Below are positions 34,734 to 43,786 of a stretch of DNA of 64,000 nt, in pieces (the first letter of the stretch is position 1; every line of letters starts with the position of its first letter). The DNA comes from Lactobacillus selangorensis (GTDB lineage: Bacteria > Bacillota > Bacilli > Lactobacillales > Lactobacillaceae): assembly GCF_001437205.1 (NCBI RefSeq), contig NZ_JQAZ01000005.1, positions 1 through 64,000 on the forward strand, written 5' to 3'. Position numbers and translations under genes: made by a program. The notes beneath the pieces are model-generated. The model was given only the letters and a program-made list of their open reading frames with translations. It did not search any database and was not told the origin of the DNA.

Positions 34734-35120
34734 ACGTGCCTTCAAATTTTCAAAACACAGAATATAGCCGGCAAAATCGCCCCAACGTTTACGCTGTGTA
34801 GTTGGTCCTAATTTTTCAATCCAGCTGATATCCAAATTTAATTGGGCACATTCTCTGGAGAAAATCGTCAGGCAGCTCATAAACTGATTGTGCAGATTGG
34901 TCCGAGTGCTATCTGCCGTCATCCGTTCCCCCATGTCCATGAAATTCCACTTGGTGCGCATTTGAACATAGTCCAAAGCAGCGTCAATTGTGTCACCCCA
35001 CAATTCATGAAGATCCTGGTTATCCGTTTCTAGATCCTGATAAATCGCATTATAAAGATCCAAAGCTTCTTCAAATGATAATGAATCTACTTGTTTTAAA
35101 TAGGTTTCATAATTGAACAT
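34731..35120 (-). CDS. unknown acidic protein
   Basis: 129 residues, cytoplasmic, acidic first half (DSLSFEEALDLYNAIYQDLETDNQDLHELWGD) and a Trp-rich helical second half. No motif recognised. Well-formed start region (AGGAGGCGCTCCCC before ATG). It stands alone between the deiminase and guaA. Confidence 0.75.
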   Translation of the reverse strand: MFNYETYLKQVDSLSFEEALDLYNAIYQDLETDNQDLHELWGDTIDAALDYVQMRTKWNFMDMGERMTADSTRTNLHNQFMSCLTIFSRECAQLNLDISWIEKLGPTTQRKRWGDFAGYILCFENLKAR

Positions 35121-35265
35121 GGGGAGCGCCTCCTAAAATTTCAAATCATTTTTCTGCTCTTATTGTACGCTCGTTTCTCCTAAAAAAGCCAGCAAATCAA
35201 AAAGCCGCCCTCTTCACGTTTTGCTGTGATAGAGAACGACTAAATTTGTTAAATCTTAGACTATT

Positions 35266-36816
35266 TTATTCCCACTCAATCGTTGCCGGCGGCTTGGAGG
35301 TAATGTCATAAATTACCCGGTTGACGTGCGGCACTTCATTGACAATGCGCACGGAAATGTTCTGAAGCACATCCCAAGGAATGCGGGCAAAGTCTGCGGT
35401 CATGCCGTCAATTGAGTTGACAGCCCGGATGCCGATCGTGTAATCGTAAGTCCGGCCGTCGCCCATGACCCCAACACTCTTGATGCCTGGCAAGACGGTA
35501 AAGTACTGCCAGATTTCACGGTCGAGACCGGCTTTTTTGATTTCGTCCCGTAAGATGGCGTCGCTGTCCCGAACGAGCTTGAGCTTGTCGGGGGTGACGG
35601 CACCGATGACACGAATGGCAAGGCCAGGACCTGGGAATGGCTGCCGCCAAACGAGGTTGTCGGGCATACCTAACTTAGTCCCCACTTCACGGACTTCATC
35701 TTTGAACAAAGTGCGCAGTGGTTCGATTAGCTTAAATGGCATGTCTTCCGGCAACCCGCCGACGTTATGATGCGACTTGATTGTTTGGGCCGTATCGGTT
35801 CCGCTTTCGATGACGTCGGTATACAACGTCCCTTGAGCTAAGAATTCGATCCCGTCAAGTTTCTTGGCTTCATCGTTGAAGACTTGGATAAATTCGTTAC
35901 CGATAATCTTGCGCTTCTTTTCGGGATCGGACACACCGTCCAATTTGCCTAAGAAACGTTTTGAGGCATCAACTTCGACGATATTGAGGCCGAATTTGCC
36001 GACCAGACTATCCATGACTTCCTGGGCTTCATTCTTCCGCAATAAACCATGGTCAACAAAGATGCTGGTCAATTGATCGCCGATTGCCTTGTGCAGCAAG
36101 ACACCAACGACACTGGAATCGACCCCGCCGGATAAACCAAGCAGGACCTTCTTATCACCGACCGTTTCACGGATTTTTTCAATCTGCATGTCGATGAAAT
36201 CATCCATGGTCCAGTTATCACGAGCATGGCAGACATCGAAAGCAAAGTGCTTCAGGATTTCATGCCCATACTCCGTGTTCTGGACTTCGGCATGGAACTG
36301 AATCCCGTAAAACTTGCGTGCGTCATCAGCCATTGATGAGATCGGGCAGTTTTTACTTGTCGCAGTCACTTCAAAGCCGGCTGGAACTCGTTTCACTAAG
36401 TCGCCATGACTCATCCAAACAGTTTGTTCTTCAGGTAATCCTTTAAATAACACGGCGTTCGGATCAGTCACTTTGATCTGGGCGCGCCCATATTCCCGGT
36501 TATCGGCCGGCTCAACGTCCCCTTTTAAATCCTGCGTCATCAGCTGCATGCCGTAGCAGATACCCAAAATCGGAATTCCCAGATCATAGATCTCAGGATC
36601 GACTTTGAAAGCATCTTTGTCGTAAACACTATTGGGACCACCGGAGAAAATAATGCCTTTTGGTGCGATTTTACGCACTTCATCGGCCGTTATTTTATGG
36701 GATTTCAATTCGGAATAAACACCGAACTCACGAATCCGCCGGGTGATCAGCTGGTTGTACTGGCTGCCGTAATCGAGGACAATAATTTCGTCAAAAGCAT
36801 CCATGGACTTTGCCAC
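35266..36816 (-). CDS. guaA: GMP synthase (glutamine-hydrolysing)
   Basis: About 516 residues; converts XMP, ATP and glutamine to GMP. The N-terminal glutaminase has GICYGMQ with the catalytic Cys and later the MSHGD and [11 protein letters not shown] segments, in which the usual His-Pro-Glu reads HAE; the ATP-pyrophosphatase loop is LSGGVDSSV; the C terminus ends in the usual PPATIEWE. The start is taken as GTG at 36814-36816 (VAKSMDAF), 7 nt after GGAG. It follows coaA with an 80-nt gap; no guanine riboswitch was seen in that gap. Confidence 0.96.
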   Translation of the reverse strand: MAKSMDAFDEIIVLDYGSQYNQLITRRIREFGVYSELKSHKITADEVRKIAPKGIIFSGGPNSVYDKDAFKVDPEIYDLGIPILGICYGMQLMTQDLKGDVEPADNREYGRAQIKVTDPNAVLFKGLPEEQTVWMSHGDLVKRVPAGFEVTATSKNCPISSMADDARKFYGIQFHAEVQNTEYGHEILKHFAFDVCHARDNWTMDDFIDMQIEKIRETVGDKKVLLGLSGGVDSSVVGVLLHKAIGDQLTSIFVDHGLLRKNEAQEVMDSLVGKFGLNIVEVDASKRFLGKLDGVSDPEKKRKIIGNEFIQVFNDEAKKLDGIEFLAQGTLYTDVIESGTDTAQTIKSHHNVGGLPEDMPFKLIEPLRTLFKDEVREVGTKLGMPDNLVWRQPFPGPGLAIRVIGAVTPDKLKLVRDSDAILRDEIKKAGLDREIWQYFTVLPGIKSVGVMGDGRTYDYTIGIRAVNSIDGMTADFARIPWDVLQNISVRIVNEVPHVNRVIYDITSKPPATIEWE

Positions 36817-36895
36817 CAAATTCACTCCATTCTGTCAATTCTTTTAAATACGTTAAACCTAGTTTACTGATATTCACCGCAAACGTCAATCGCAC

Positions 36896-37819
36896 TTAGT
36901 ACTTCCGTAGATAAATTTGGTCAATCCGATGATGAGCCGTTTTATGCAGCACCACGTCGGCCCGTTTTCGTGTCGGCAGAATATAGTCATTCAGGTTCGG
37001 GAGATTGACCGTCTGCCAAACTGAATCGGCCCAATCTAAAAATTTCTGCCGCTTTTCCGGTGTCGGTGCATAAAATTCTTCGGCCGGATCATCACCAGCA
37101 CGATCGATCAAAGTAGCGACACGTTCCAAAAACCATTGTTCGATTAAATCAGTCGGCGCATCGATATACAATGAAAAGTCGAAAAAGTCGCTGACAAATA
37201 GCGGCGCATCAGTCGTTAGCTGCAAGACATTGATCCCTTCGACAATCAGAATATCCGGCCGGTCAATCGTTTCAAAGCGGTCTTTGATAATGTCGTTTTC
37301 TTCATGTGAATAATACGGGGCCTGGACCGGACCTTCATTTTTCTTGACGATATTCAGAAAATAAACCAATTTCCGCATATCGTAGCTTTCCGGAAACCCT
37401 TTGCGATCGAACAGGCCTTTTTCCTTCAAAATCTGATTGGGATAAAGGAAACCGTCAGTCGTAATCTGCTGGACCTTTTTGTCCGGATAAGCTTGCTGCA
37501 GCAGCAGATTCAGCAGACGCGCTGACGTACTCTTCCCAACGGCGACACTGCCAGCGATGCCGATGATAAACGGCGCTGGATTCGGCTGCACATGGAGAAA
37601 AGCATTTTTGGCCGCCAGTTTGGTCTGATAATGCTGATAGGCCAATTTGATAAACTGCAATAACGGGGCGTACACTTCCTTGACGTCCGCTACCGAAATT
37701 TTATCGTTAACCGATTTGATTCGATTCAAGGTAGCCTGACTGACGCCGCCATCAGCTGGTTTTTCTAGCTTTTGCCATTCAGCTCTGGGAATCACATAAA
37801 AATTGAGTTTTTCCTGCAT
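36896..37819 (-). CDS. coaA: pantothenate kinase, type I
   Basis: 307 residues; phosphorylates pantothenate, the first committed step of coenzyme A synthesis. P-loop GIAGSVAVGKSTSAR and the downstream TTDGFLYPN, KGFPESYD, YSHEENDI and EGINVLQL motifs are those of bacterial CoaA. Start ATG at 37817-37819, three bases after the helD stop, with GTG alternative just before; translation is probably coupled to helD. Confidence 0.95.
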   Translation of the reverse strand: MQEKLNFYVIPRAEWQKLEKPADGGVSQATLNRIKSVNDKISVADVKEVYAPLLQFIKLAYQHYQTKLAAKNAFLHVQPNPAPFIIGIAGSVAVGKSTSARLLNLLLQQAYPDKKVQQITTDGFLYPNQILKEKGLFDRKGFPESYDMRKLVYFLNIVKKNEGPVQAPYYSHEENDIIKDRFETIDRPDILIVEGINVLQLTTDAPLFVSDFFDFSLYIDAPTDLIEQWFLERVATLIDRAGDDPAEEFYAPTPEKRQKFLDWADSVWQTVNLPNLNDYILPTRKRADVVLHKTAHHRIDQIYLRKY

Positions 37820-37822
37820 CAC

Positions 37823-40123
37823 TTATTTCTGCTCCAACGTATAAGTTTGGGCGGCCACCTGCTTTAACAGCGGCGACAGCTCTTGGGTAGCAATCAGCGT
37901 CAGCCGGTGCATCGCCCGTGAGGCAATCGTATACAGCAGCTGCCGTTCGTCGTCTTCATGGTAATTGGCCTGCGAAGCCTCCCAGACCACAACGGCATCG
38001 AATTCGAGCCCTTTAGCCAGATAACTCGGTACGATAATTGTTCCGTCGGCCAAGCGCTGGTTTTCGGACTTGATTAACGTCGTCTTGACCTGCTTTTTCC
38101 GCAAATCGGCATAGACTTGTTCAGCTTCTTCCATCGTCTTGGTGATAATGGCCGTTGTGTACTTATCTTGATCGTTAGCTCGCAGCTGTTCGACCAGCCG
38201 GGCTAATGATTCTTCTTTTGTTTTTTCGACGGCTACGACCGGCAAATCGCCATCCCGATTGAAGGCTTCGATTTTCTGGCCGCTCTTCAGGATATCCTTG
38301 GTGAAATCGGTAATTTGTGCGGTCGAACGATACGATTGCGTCAATTGAACAACGTTAATCGTCTGATCCTTGAACAAACGCTGCACTTCATTCAACAAAG
38401 TATTGCTGCTGTCCTTGGTAAAAATAGCCTGATTGAGGTCGCCCAGTAAGGTAAACCGTGCCTTCGGAAAATTAAACTGCAAGAAGGCCAATTGATACGG
38501 TGTATAATCCTGAATTTCATCGATGAAGACAAACCGCATCGACCGGTCGCCGTGTTTGCCGACCATCAAATCATACAGATGCAGGTATGGCGTCACATCG
38601 GCCATGCTAATCTGCTTCTGCTGCATATTATCAATATAATGCTGGATACTCTTTTTCCACATCGCAGTCGTAATGCCCAACTTTTCCAAATTGGTAATCC
38701 GTGGCACCTGCCGCAAGAAATCGAGATACTGATTCTGAATCGTCAGAAAATGATTACGCTGGATGGCTCGTTGAACCTGCCGGAAAGCCAACGTGACGAT
38801 TTGACAAGCATAGAATTTTTCTTCGTCATCGCCCGACTTGAATTCTCCTTTATGCTGCGACTTCAACTGCCGAATCTGATCGTCACTCAAACTTTGGATG
38901 GCCTGTGAGACCCATTCCTTCTTCATTTCATGGCTGACTTTACGGTTTAATGACTGCAGCAGTTTTTCCTTCGTCGCCGATAATCGCTGGCCTAAATGAT
39001 AGTTTTCATTGAAACTATAGTAGATTTCTGCGATTTTTTCTTTGGAGAAGAAAACTTCACCCTTGAGCTTGATATCCCGAAAACGCATGCCCCGTTCATT
39101 CAAACGGGCCGCATACTTCTGGGTTACTTTAAAGAAAGCCAAGTCAGTCTTATACTTATCGACAGTCTTCTGGTCGGCTGAGACCGGCGTTTCAAACTGC
39201 TGATAGATGTTCTCGACACTGATTTTCGGCAAACGGTGGGCTGCATATTGGAAATAGGTCATCTGGACCATGTTCTGTTCGCCCAACTCCGGCAGTACGT
39301 TTTCAATATAATCATTAAACAGCTGGTTAGGTGAAAACATAATCACCTGACTCGATTTGAGGTTGCCCCGATAGCGATACAAAAGATAAGCGACACGCTG
39401 CAAGACAGCCGATGTCTTCCCAGACCCAGCGGCCCCTTGAACAAAGAGGAGATCGGATGTTGTATCCCGAATAATTTTATTCTGTTCCCGCTGAATGGTG
39501 GTGACAATACTCTTCATTTGGGTGCTGGATTTTTCATCGAGCACCTCAAGCAACATCTGATCGCCAATTGTTTCGGTCGTATCGAACATCGCTGTAATCT
39601 TGTCATGGTCAATTAAAAACTGCCGTTTTAAATTGACACTGACTTCTTGCGGGCCATCGGGTGTCTGATAGGTCACCTTGCCGATACCGCCGTCATAATA
39701 GATTGACGAAATCGGTGCCCGCCAGTCATAAATCAAAAAATGGTCATTTTCATCAGCAAATGAGCCTAACCCGATATAAATCGTTTCGGGCCCGTTTTCG
39801 CCTTTTTCTTGAAAATCGATACGGGCAAAATACGGATTTTGTTCCAGCTTCTTTAAGACATCGAGCTGCTGGTTCGAATTCTGCCACGCATTATTGCGTT
39901 CCATCAATAACTGTTGTTGTTCTTGGATCGAGGATGCAGTTTCTAAGGCTTCTGTATAGTTGCTGTAGTTAAGTTTGACGCCGTCAAAAAAGTCATCTTG
40001 GATCCGCTTCTCATCCTTCTTGGCACGAGCAATGTCTTGTGTTTCCCTTTGTTCGGCCGTTTTGATCTGCTGAACGATTGAATCCAAATGCTGCTGTTCT
40101 AATTCGCGTTCACTTTTTGCCAT
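37823..40123 (-). CDS. helD: HelD-like helicase (RNA polymerase recycling factor)
   Basis: About 766 residues. An N-terminal helical arm rich in Glu/Gln (SERELEQQHLDSIVQQIK) precedes a UvrD-like superfamily 1 core: QGAAGSGKTSAVLQR (Walker A), FIDEIQDY (Walker B), GDLNQAIF, QSYRST and the late ASRAMHRLTLIA motif. This is the arrangement of Firmicutes HelD, which pulls RNA polymerase off DNA using ATP. GGGGAAACG precedes the ATG. It heads a helD-coaA-guaA unit. Confidence 0.92.
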   Translation of the reverse strand: MAKSERELEQQHLDSIVQQIKTAEQRETQDIARAKKDEKRIQDDFFDGVKLNYSNYTEALETASSIQEQQQLLMERNNAWQNSNQQLDVLKKLEQNPYFARIDFQEKGENGPETIYIGLGSFADENDHFLIYDWRAPISSIYYDGGIGKVTYQTPDGPQEVSVNLKRQFLIDHDKITAMFDTTETIGDQMLLEVLDEKSSTQMKSIVTTIQREQNKIIRDTTSDLLFVQGAAGSGKTSAVLQRVAYLLYRYRGNLKSSQVIMFSPNQLFNDYIENVLPELGEQNMVQMTYFQYAAHRLPKISVENIYQQFETPVSADQKTVDKYKTDLAFFKVTQKYAARLNERGMRFRDIKLKGEVFFSKEKIAEIYYSFNENYHLGQRLSATKEKLLQSLNRKVSHEMKKEWVSQAIQSLSDDQIRQLKSQHKGEFKSGDDEEKFYACQIVTLAFRQVQRAIQRNHFLTIQNQYLDFLRQVPRITNLEKLGITTAMWKKSIQHYIDNMQQKQISMADVTPYLHLYDLMVGKHGDRSMRFVFIDEIQDYTPYQLAFLQFNFPKARFTLLGDLNQAIFTKDSSNTLLNEVQRLFKDQTINVVQLTQSYRSTAQITDFTKDILKSGQKIEAFNRDGDLPVVAVEKTKEESLARLVEQLRANDQDKYTTAIITKTMEEAEQVYADLRKKQVKTTLIKSENQRLADGTIIVPSYLAKGLEFDAVVVWEASQANYHEDDERQLLYTIASRAMHRLTLIATQELSPLLKQVAAQTYTLEQK

Positions 40124-40174
40124 GGCTGCGTTTCCCCTTTTCACACAATTTGTAGTGATAATATGTTACCACTT

Positions 40175-40531
40175 TTAGCGATTTTGTGCGACCCACCAGC
40201 CGCAGAAAGCCAGCAGGATTCCTAACAAATAACTGCTCAAATTGTAAGCCAAGGCGACCCATTTGCGGCGGCCGTGAAAAAGGAGGACTGTTTCACGATT
40301 AAACGTCGAAAATGTCGTATAGCCACCCATCACCCCAGTGCCCAAAAAGGCATACTGCGCCGGAATCAGCTGGGCGCCCCAAATCAGCCCCAACAGGAAA
40401 CTGCCGGTTAAATTGATTAGAAACGTCGGCAGCGGAAAAGCATAGTCCCACAGCCGGTTCAGCCAGCTCGACAGGTGGACACGGGCCAAGGCGCCGATGA
40501 TTGCCCCTAAGCCAACCCACACCGCCGTCAT
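40175..40531 (-). CDS. crcB: fluoride channel subunit FluC (CrcB), second gene
   Basis: 118 residues, four hydrophobic helices. The family signature GVMGGYTTFSTFNRE with FLINLTGSFLLGLIWG and GALARVHLS is clear. Two-gene FluC pairs in Firmicutes form heterodimeric dual-topology channels that let fluoride leave the cell. It overlaps its partner by 4 nt (ATGA-type coupling) and is the last gene of the fluoride operon. Confidence 0.94.
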   Translation of the reverse strand: MTAVWVGLGAIIGALARVHLSSWLNRLWDYAFPLPTFLINLTGSFLLGLIWGAQLIPAQYAFLGTGVMGGYTTFSTFNRETVLLFHGRRKWVALAYNLSSYLLGILLAFCGWWVAQNR

Positions 40532-40911
40532 GCGTGCTCACGCTTCAACAGACGATGGGCCAGCTGATACGCCAGCTCGGCACAGAAGAATCCGCCGATG
40601 CAGCTCAGGCCGATATAGAGACCCGCCGTTCCGAATAAATGCTGCTGAAACAGTTTCATCGTATCGACACTAAAACTCGAAAAAGTGGTGAAGGCGCCTA
40701 AAAAGCCGGAACTGATTCCAGCAATCAACCGGGCCGACAACCAGCCTTGATGGGCTACATACTGCCCGATAAACACTAATAAGAAACTGCCCAATAAATT
40801 GACGCTTAAGGTCGCAACTGGAAAAGCATGCCAGGTGGGCAGCCATAACCCGAGTCCGTAACGGCTGACGCCGCCTAAAAAAGCAAACAGTGCGATGCTT
40901 AAATCATCCAT
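40528..40911 (-). CDS. crcB: fluoride channel subunit FluC (CrcB), first gene
   Basis: 127 residues, four hydrophobic helices; FLGGVSRYGLGLWL, LSVNLLGSFLLVF and GFLGAFTTFSSFSVDT are the CrcB motifs. It starts within the last codons of the DUF190-like gene (8-nt overlap) and is coupled to the second subunit. Control by the riboswitch at 41573-41648 is expected. Confidence 0.94.
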   Translation of the reverse strand: MDDLSIALFAFLGGVSRYGLGLWLPTWHAFPVATLSVNLLGSFLLVFIGQYVAHQGWLSARLIAGISSGFLGAFTTFSSFSVDTMKLFQQHLFGTAGLYIGLSCIGGFFCAELAYQLAHRLLKREHA

Positions 40912-41554
40912 TCACATTCCCTCCTGTCGTATTTTCACGGACGTCGACTTTGGTCGTAAAGACGACGCCATCCTGCAAAAGCGGTTGGATTGCTTTCAGC
41001 AAGTCCGGCAGTGTGGCACCACTGACGATACCTTCGATGACAATCGGCAGACTGTGCGCAAAATGAAATTTTTCCTGCCGATGAATGACATGGTCGGCAC
41101 CATAGCCGGCTACCCCTTCGGTCACGGTCGCCCAGGTCACTTGATGCTGCTGAAACAAGTCCAAAATATCTTCATAGTGGTCCTTCCGGAACCATTTATT
41201 GTCCGCTTTGGTGAAAATCTTGATATCATAATGTTCGGTTGGCACGATCGTTTCCTCCTCAAATGTTAAACTGACTTGGCCATTCGGAATCATCCGCAGA
41301 ATCAGCGGCATAATTCGATCGAGTACTTCATCATCAATAATTGCTTCAAAGATCAGCGGCAGATTGTTGAACGGTTCATCTTCAGCCACCTGTTCATGCA
41401 GTTCGGCATGCCCGTCCAAGCTCATTTTACCCTTGCGAAGCGTGACTCCAGGCACATGATTCCGCCACAAAAACTTCAATAGTAAATGGGCCAGATTTTG
41501 GCCATTGTATGCTTCATCTAATTCATCGACGATGATCCGGAGCAGATACTTCAT
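40904..41554 (-). CDS. tandem DUF190-like (PII-fold) protein
   Basis: 216 residues made of two similar halves. The first begins MKYLLRIIVDELDEAYNGQNLAHLLLKFLWRNHVPGVTLRKG and ends GQVSLTFEEETI; the second begins HYDIKIFTKADNKWFRKDHYEDILDLFQQHQVTWATVTEGVAGYG and contains DLPIVIEGI-like SLPIVIEGIV. Both have the DUF190 order (helix, G-rich loop, strand), a family frequently next to crcB. It could regulate the channel, as PII proteins do for AmtB; that is inference. A longer frame starting at 41617 reads through the riboswitch and is rejected; the ATG at 41552-41554 follows AAGAAGTGAAACAG. Confidence 0.85.
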   Translation of the reverse strand: MKYLLRIIVDELDEAYNGQNLAHLLLKFLWRNHVPGVTLRKGKMSLDGHAELHEQVAEDEPFNNLPLIFEAIIDDEVLDRIMPLILRMIPNGQVSLTFEEETIVPTEHYDIKIFTKADNKWFRKDHYEDILDLFQQHQVTWATVTEGVAGYGADHVIHRQEKFHFAHSLPIVIEGIVSGATLPDLLKAIQPLLQDGVVFTTKVDVRENTTGGNVNG

Positions 41555-41572
41555 CTGTTTCACTTCTTTCAT

Positions 41573-41648
41573 TAAAAAGACACCTATCCACTCCGGATAG
41601 GTGTCATCAGCATTCATGCAGTTTCATCGGGCGAACACCATGCCCTAT
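41573..41648 (-). promoter_or_regulatory. fluoride riboswitch (crcB motif) with terminator
   Basis: On the minus strand: GGGCATGGTGTTCGCCC, then GATGAAACTGC, then ATGCTGATGACACCTA. This follows the crcB-motif layout (stem, AAACUGC-like pseudoknot strand, CUGAUGRC... end) closely enough to recognise it. The CACCTATCC arm pairs with GGATAGGTGTC and is followed by TTTTT, so the expression platform is a terminator; fluoride binding should prevent termination and switch on the channel genes. Confidence 0.88.
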
Positions 41649-41785
41649 TTTCTAAATAATAACCACGCAGCTACCGTTCCGACGGCTAAGCCGACTGCAA
41701 CCCCTAACAAAATCTGGTGCTGCCAGACGCCGGCAAGCAGTCCGACCAGCGTACAAATTCCGATAAAAGTCGAATGTTGTTTCAT
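41645..41785 (-). CDS. small membrane protein, 46 residues
   Basis: Too short for most gene finders but well formed. AAGGAG lies 7 nt before the ATG at 41783-41785. The product begins MKQHSTFIGICTLVGLLAG and continues with a second hydrophobic segment LLGVAVGLAVGTVAAWLLF, ending RK; so two membrane helices with a short WQHQI turn. Its stop codon overlaps the first base of the riboswitch aptamer. It may be transcribed with the fluoride operon or end at the riboswitch terminator. Not recognised. Confidence 0.65.
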   Translation of the reverse strand: MKQHSTFIGICTLVGLLAGVWQHQILLGVAVGLAVGTVAAWLLFRK

Positions 41786-41874
41786 CGCAATTACTCCTTA
41801 TTTAACCCTATTTTCAGTTTACCATAGCTGTTAAAATAAAAGGAACATTTATTTCTGGATAAAGAGGTCTTTTC

Positions 41875-43707
41875 ATGAATAGTCTTTCACTCGTCATCGT
41901 GCTCCTTGCAGCCCTGATGACACCCATTATTATGGCCCGTTTTCACATTGCCAACGTCCCCACCGCCGTCGCCGAAATCATCGTCGGCATCCTGCTGGGC
42001 AAAACGGGTTTCAACCTGATTCACAACAACAGTGTCCTGACGCAGCTGTCGACACTGGGCGTCATCATCCTGATTTTCCTCAGCGGGATGGAAATCAATT
42101 TTGATTTGTTCAAACGGCGGCCGAAAGGAGCCAAAGCCGACCCCCGTCCGGCTCCTTTGCCGCTGGCCCTATGGAGTTACGGCAGTATTTTAGTTTTATC
42201 CTTATTATTGAGCCTGTTTCTACGGCAGATCGGTCAATTTCAAAACGTTATTTTAGCCACAATTCTGTTTTCCACAATCGCACTAGGAGTCGTCATTGCC
42301 GCACTTAAGGAAAAAGAACTGCTTAGCAAGCCATTCGGCCAAACCGTCTTACTAATCGCTGCTTTTGGGGAAATTATTCCGCTGCTGGCCCTCAGTGTTT
42401 ATTCGGCCATGAACGGTTCGAACGCCAAAAGCTTGTGGCTGATTTCACTCATTTTCGTCGTGGCGATCATCTTGCTGCTGCGTTTCCGACAGATTTACCA
42501 ATGGTTTACCCAAATCGACAAGTCGACGACTCAGCTCGACATCCGCATGGCCTTTTTCATCATTATCACCTTAGTGGCCGTCGCTGAACAGACTGGTGCT
42601 GAAAATATTCTGGGGGCCTTTCTGGCCGGCATGGTCATGAAACTGCTTCATCCTCGTGAAGAAACCCAAGATAAGCTGACCTCATTGGGATACGGCTTTT
42701 TCATTCCGATTTTCTTCATCATGACGGGCGCTAAATTAAATCTACGCACCTTGCTGGCTGATCGTGCGACCTGGATTCTCATTCCGTTGTTCTTTGCCTG
42801 CTTTATGGTTGCCAAACTTGGTGTTTACTTTATTTTGAAACGCCGCTTCAAAAACAGCAATGCATTAGCCGGTACTTTTCTGACTTCAACGACCATCACC
42901 TTGGTCCTGCCGATTCTGACGGTCGGCCGCAATCTTCATGTGCTGACGACGCAGCAATCCGGTGCCTTTACAATTGCCGCCGTCCTGACCTGCCTGCTCG
43001 CACCGATTTTATTCAACCAATTTTACCGGCCTGAAAAAGAAGATTTCCAGAAAGTAACCGTCCACTTCATCGGCGCCAATTTGATGACGATTCCGATTGC
43101 GCAGCAATTATCGAAGGGATTATACGAAACCGAACTGTTGACCAACTCCGAAAAGAATTACCGGACTTATAACAGCGAAGCCAACGTCAAGCTCGTCAGC
43201 GATTGGAGTGATGCAGCACTCGCCGATGCGCAGGCTTTTGATGCCGATATCGTTGTGCTCGCTTATTCGAACAGCAAGACCAACTTCAAATTGGCAAACC
43301 AGGCGCTGAAGGCGCACGTCCCCAGAATCATCGCCCGTTTCGAATCGACCGACCTTGAAGACGAACAAGCCGATATTCTCACTGCACAAGGCGTCGAAAT
43401 TTATAACACCTATACGGCCAATGTGACGATGCTGCGCAGTTTGATTGAAACGCCATCGACACTGAAAATCCTCAACGCGACCGACGCCGGACTCTACGAA
43501 GTCGTTGTCCGCAACCGTCGTTTTGCTGGCTACGAGATTCAGCATCTCCCGTTTGTCGATCAAATTACGATTAGCCGGATTTATCGGAACGGCCAGTTTG
43601 TTGCACCGCATGGGGACACGCAGCTGCATTTGGGCGACCACCTCATTTTCACCGGCAATCGGCAAATGCTGGCCACCTTGCGGGAACAAGTCGGCAAATT
43701 AAATTAG
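41875..43707 (+). CDS. CPA2-family cation/proton antiporter with TrkA domains
   Basis: 610 residues. About twelve membrane helices (residues 1-380) of the KefB/NapA type, with FHIANVPTAVAEIIVGILLGKTGF at the start and EQTGAENILGAFLAGMVM; then a Rossmann TrkA-N domain (VTVHFIGANLMTIPIA ... DADIVVLAYSNSKTN) and a TrkA-C domain (about 530-610). The Rossmann loop reads GANLMTI rather than GxGxxG, so the ligand is unclear. Exchanges Na+ or K+ for protons. GAGGTC precedes the ATG. Divergent from the small membrane gene of the fluoride locus. Confidence 0.9.
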   Translation: MNSLSLVIVLLAALMTPIIMARFHIANVPTAVAEIIVGILLGKTGFNLIHNNSVLTQLSTLGVIILIFLSGMEINFDLFKRRPKGAKADPRPAPLPLALWSYGSILVLSLLLSLFLRQIGQFQNVILATILFSTIALGVVIAALKEKELLSKPFGQTVLLIAAFGEIIPLLALSVYSAMNGSNAKSLWLISLIFVVAIILLLRFRQIYQWFTQIDKSTTQLDIRMAFFIIITLVAVAEQTGAENILGAFLAGMVMKLLHPREETQDKLTSLGYGFFIPIFFIMTGAKLNLRTLLADRATWILIPLFFACFMVAKLGVYFILKRRFKNSNALAGTFLTSTTITLVLPILTVGRNLHVLTTQQSGAFTIAAVLTCLLAPILFNQFYRPEKEDFQKVTVHFIGANLMTIPIAQQLSKGLYETELLTNSEKNYRTYNSEANVKLVSDWSDAALADAQAFDADIVVLAYSNSKTNFKLANQALKAHVPRIIARFESTDLEDEQADILTAQGVEIYNTYTANVTMLRSLIETPSTLKILNATDAGLYEVVVRNRRFAGYEIQHLPFVDQITISRIYRNGQFVAPHGDTQLHLGDHLIFTGNRQMLATLREQVGKLN

Positions 43708-43786
43708 TGATTTCACTAATAAAACTATGAAAGTTTTCTCATTTCTGTTACGATAAGACTAATTCAAAAGAAATCAGGTGAGTGTG

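Noticed and set aside
36817-36895. Guanine riboswitch before guaA
   Set aside because: The 80-nt gap contains no purine-riboswitch core and no terminator.
41555-41617. Upstream start of the DUF190-like protein
   Set aside because: These codons are the 3' part of the fluoride riboswitch and its terminator, with no ribosome site.
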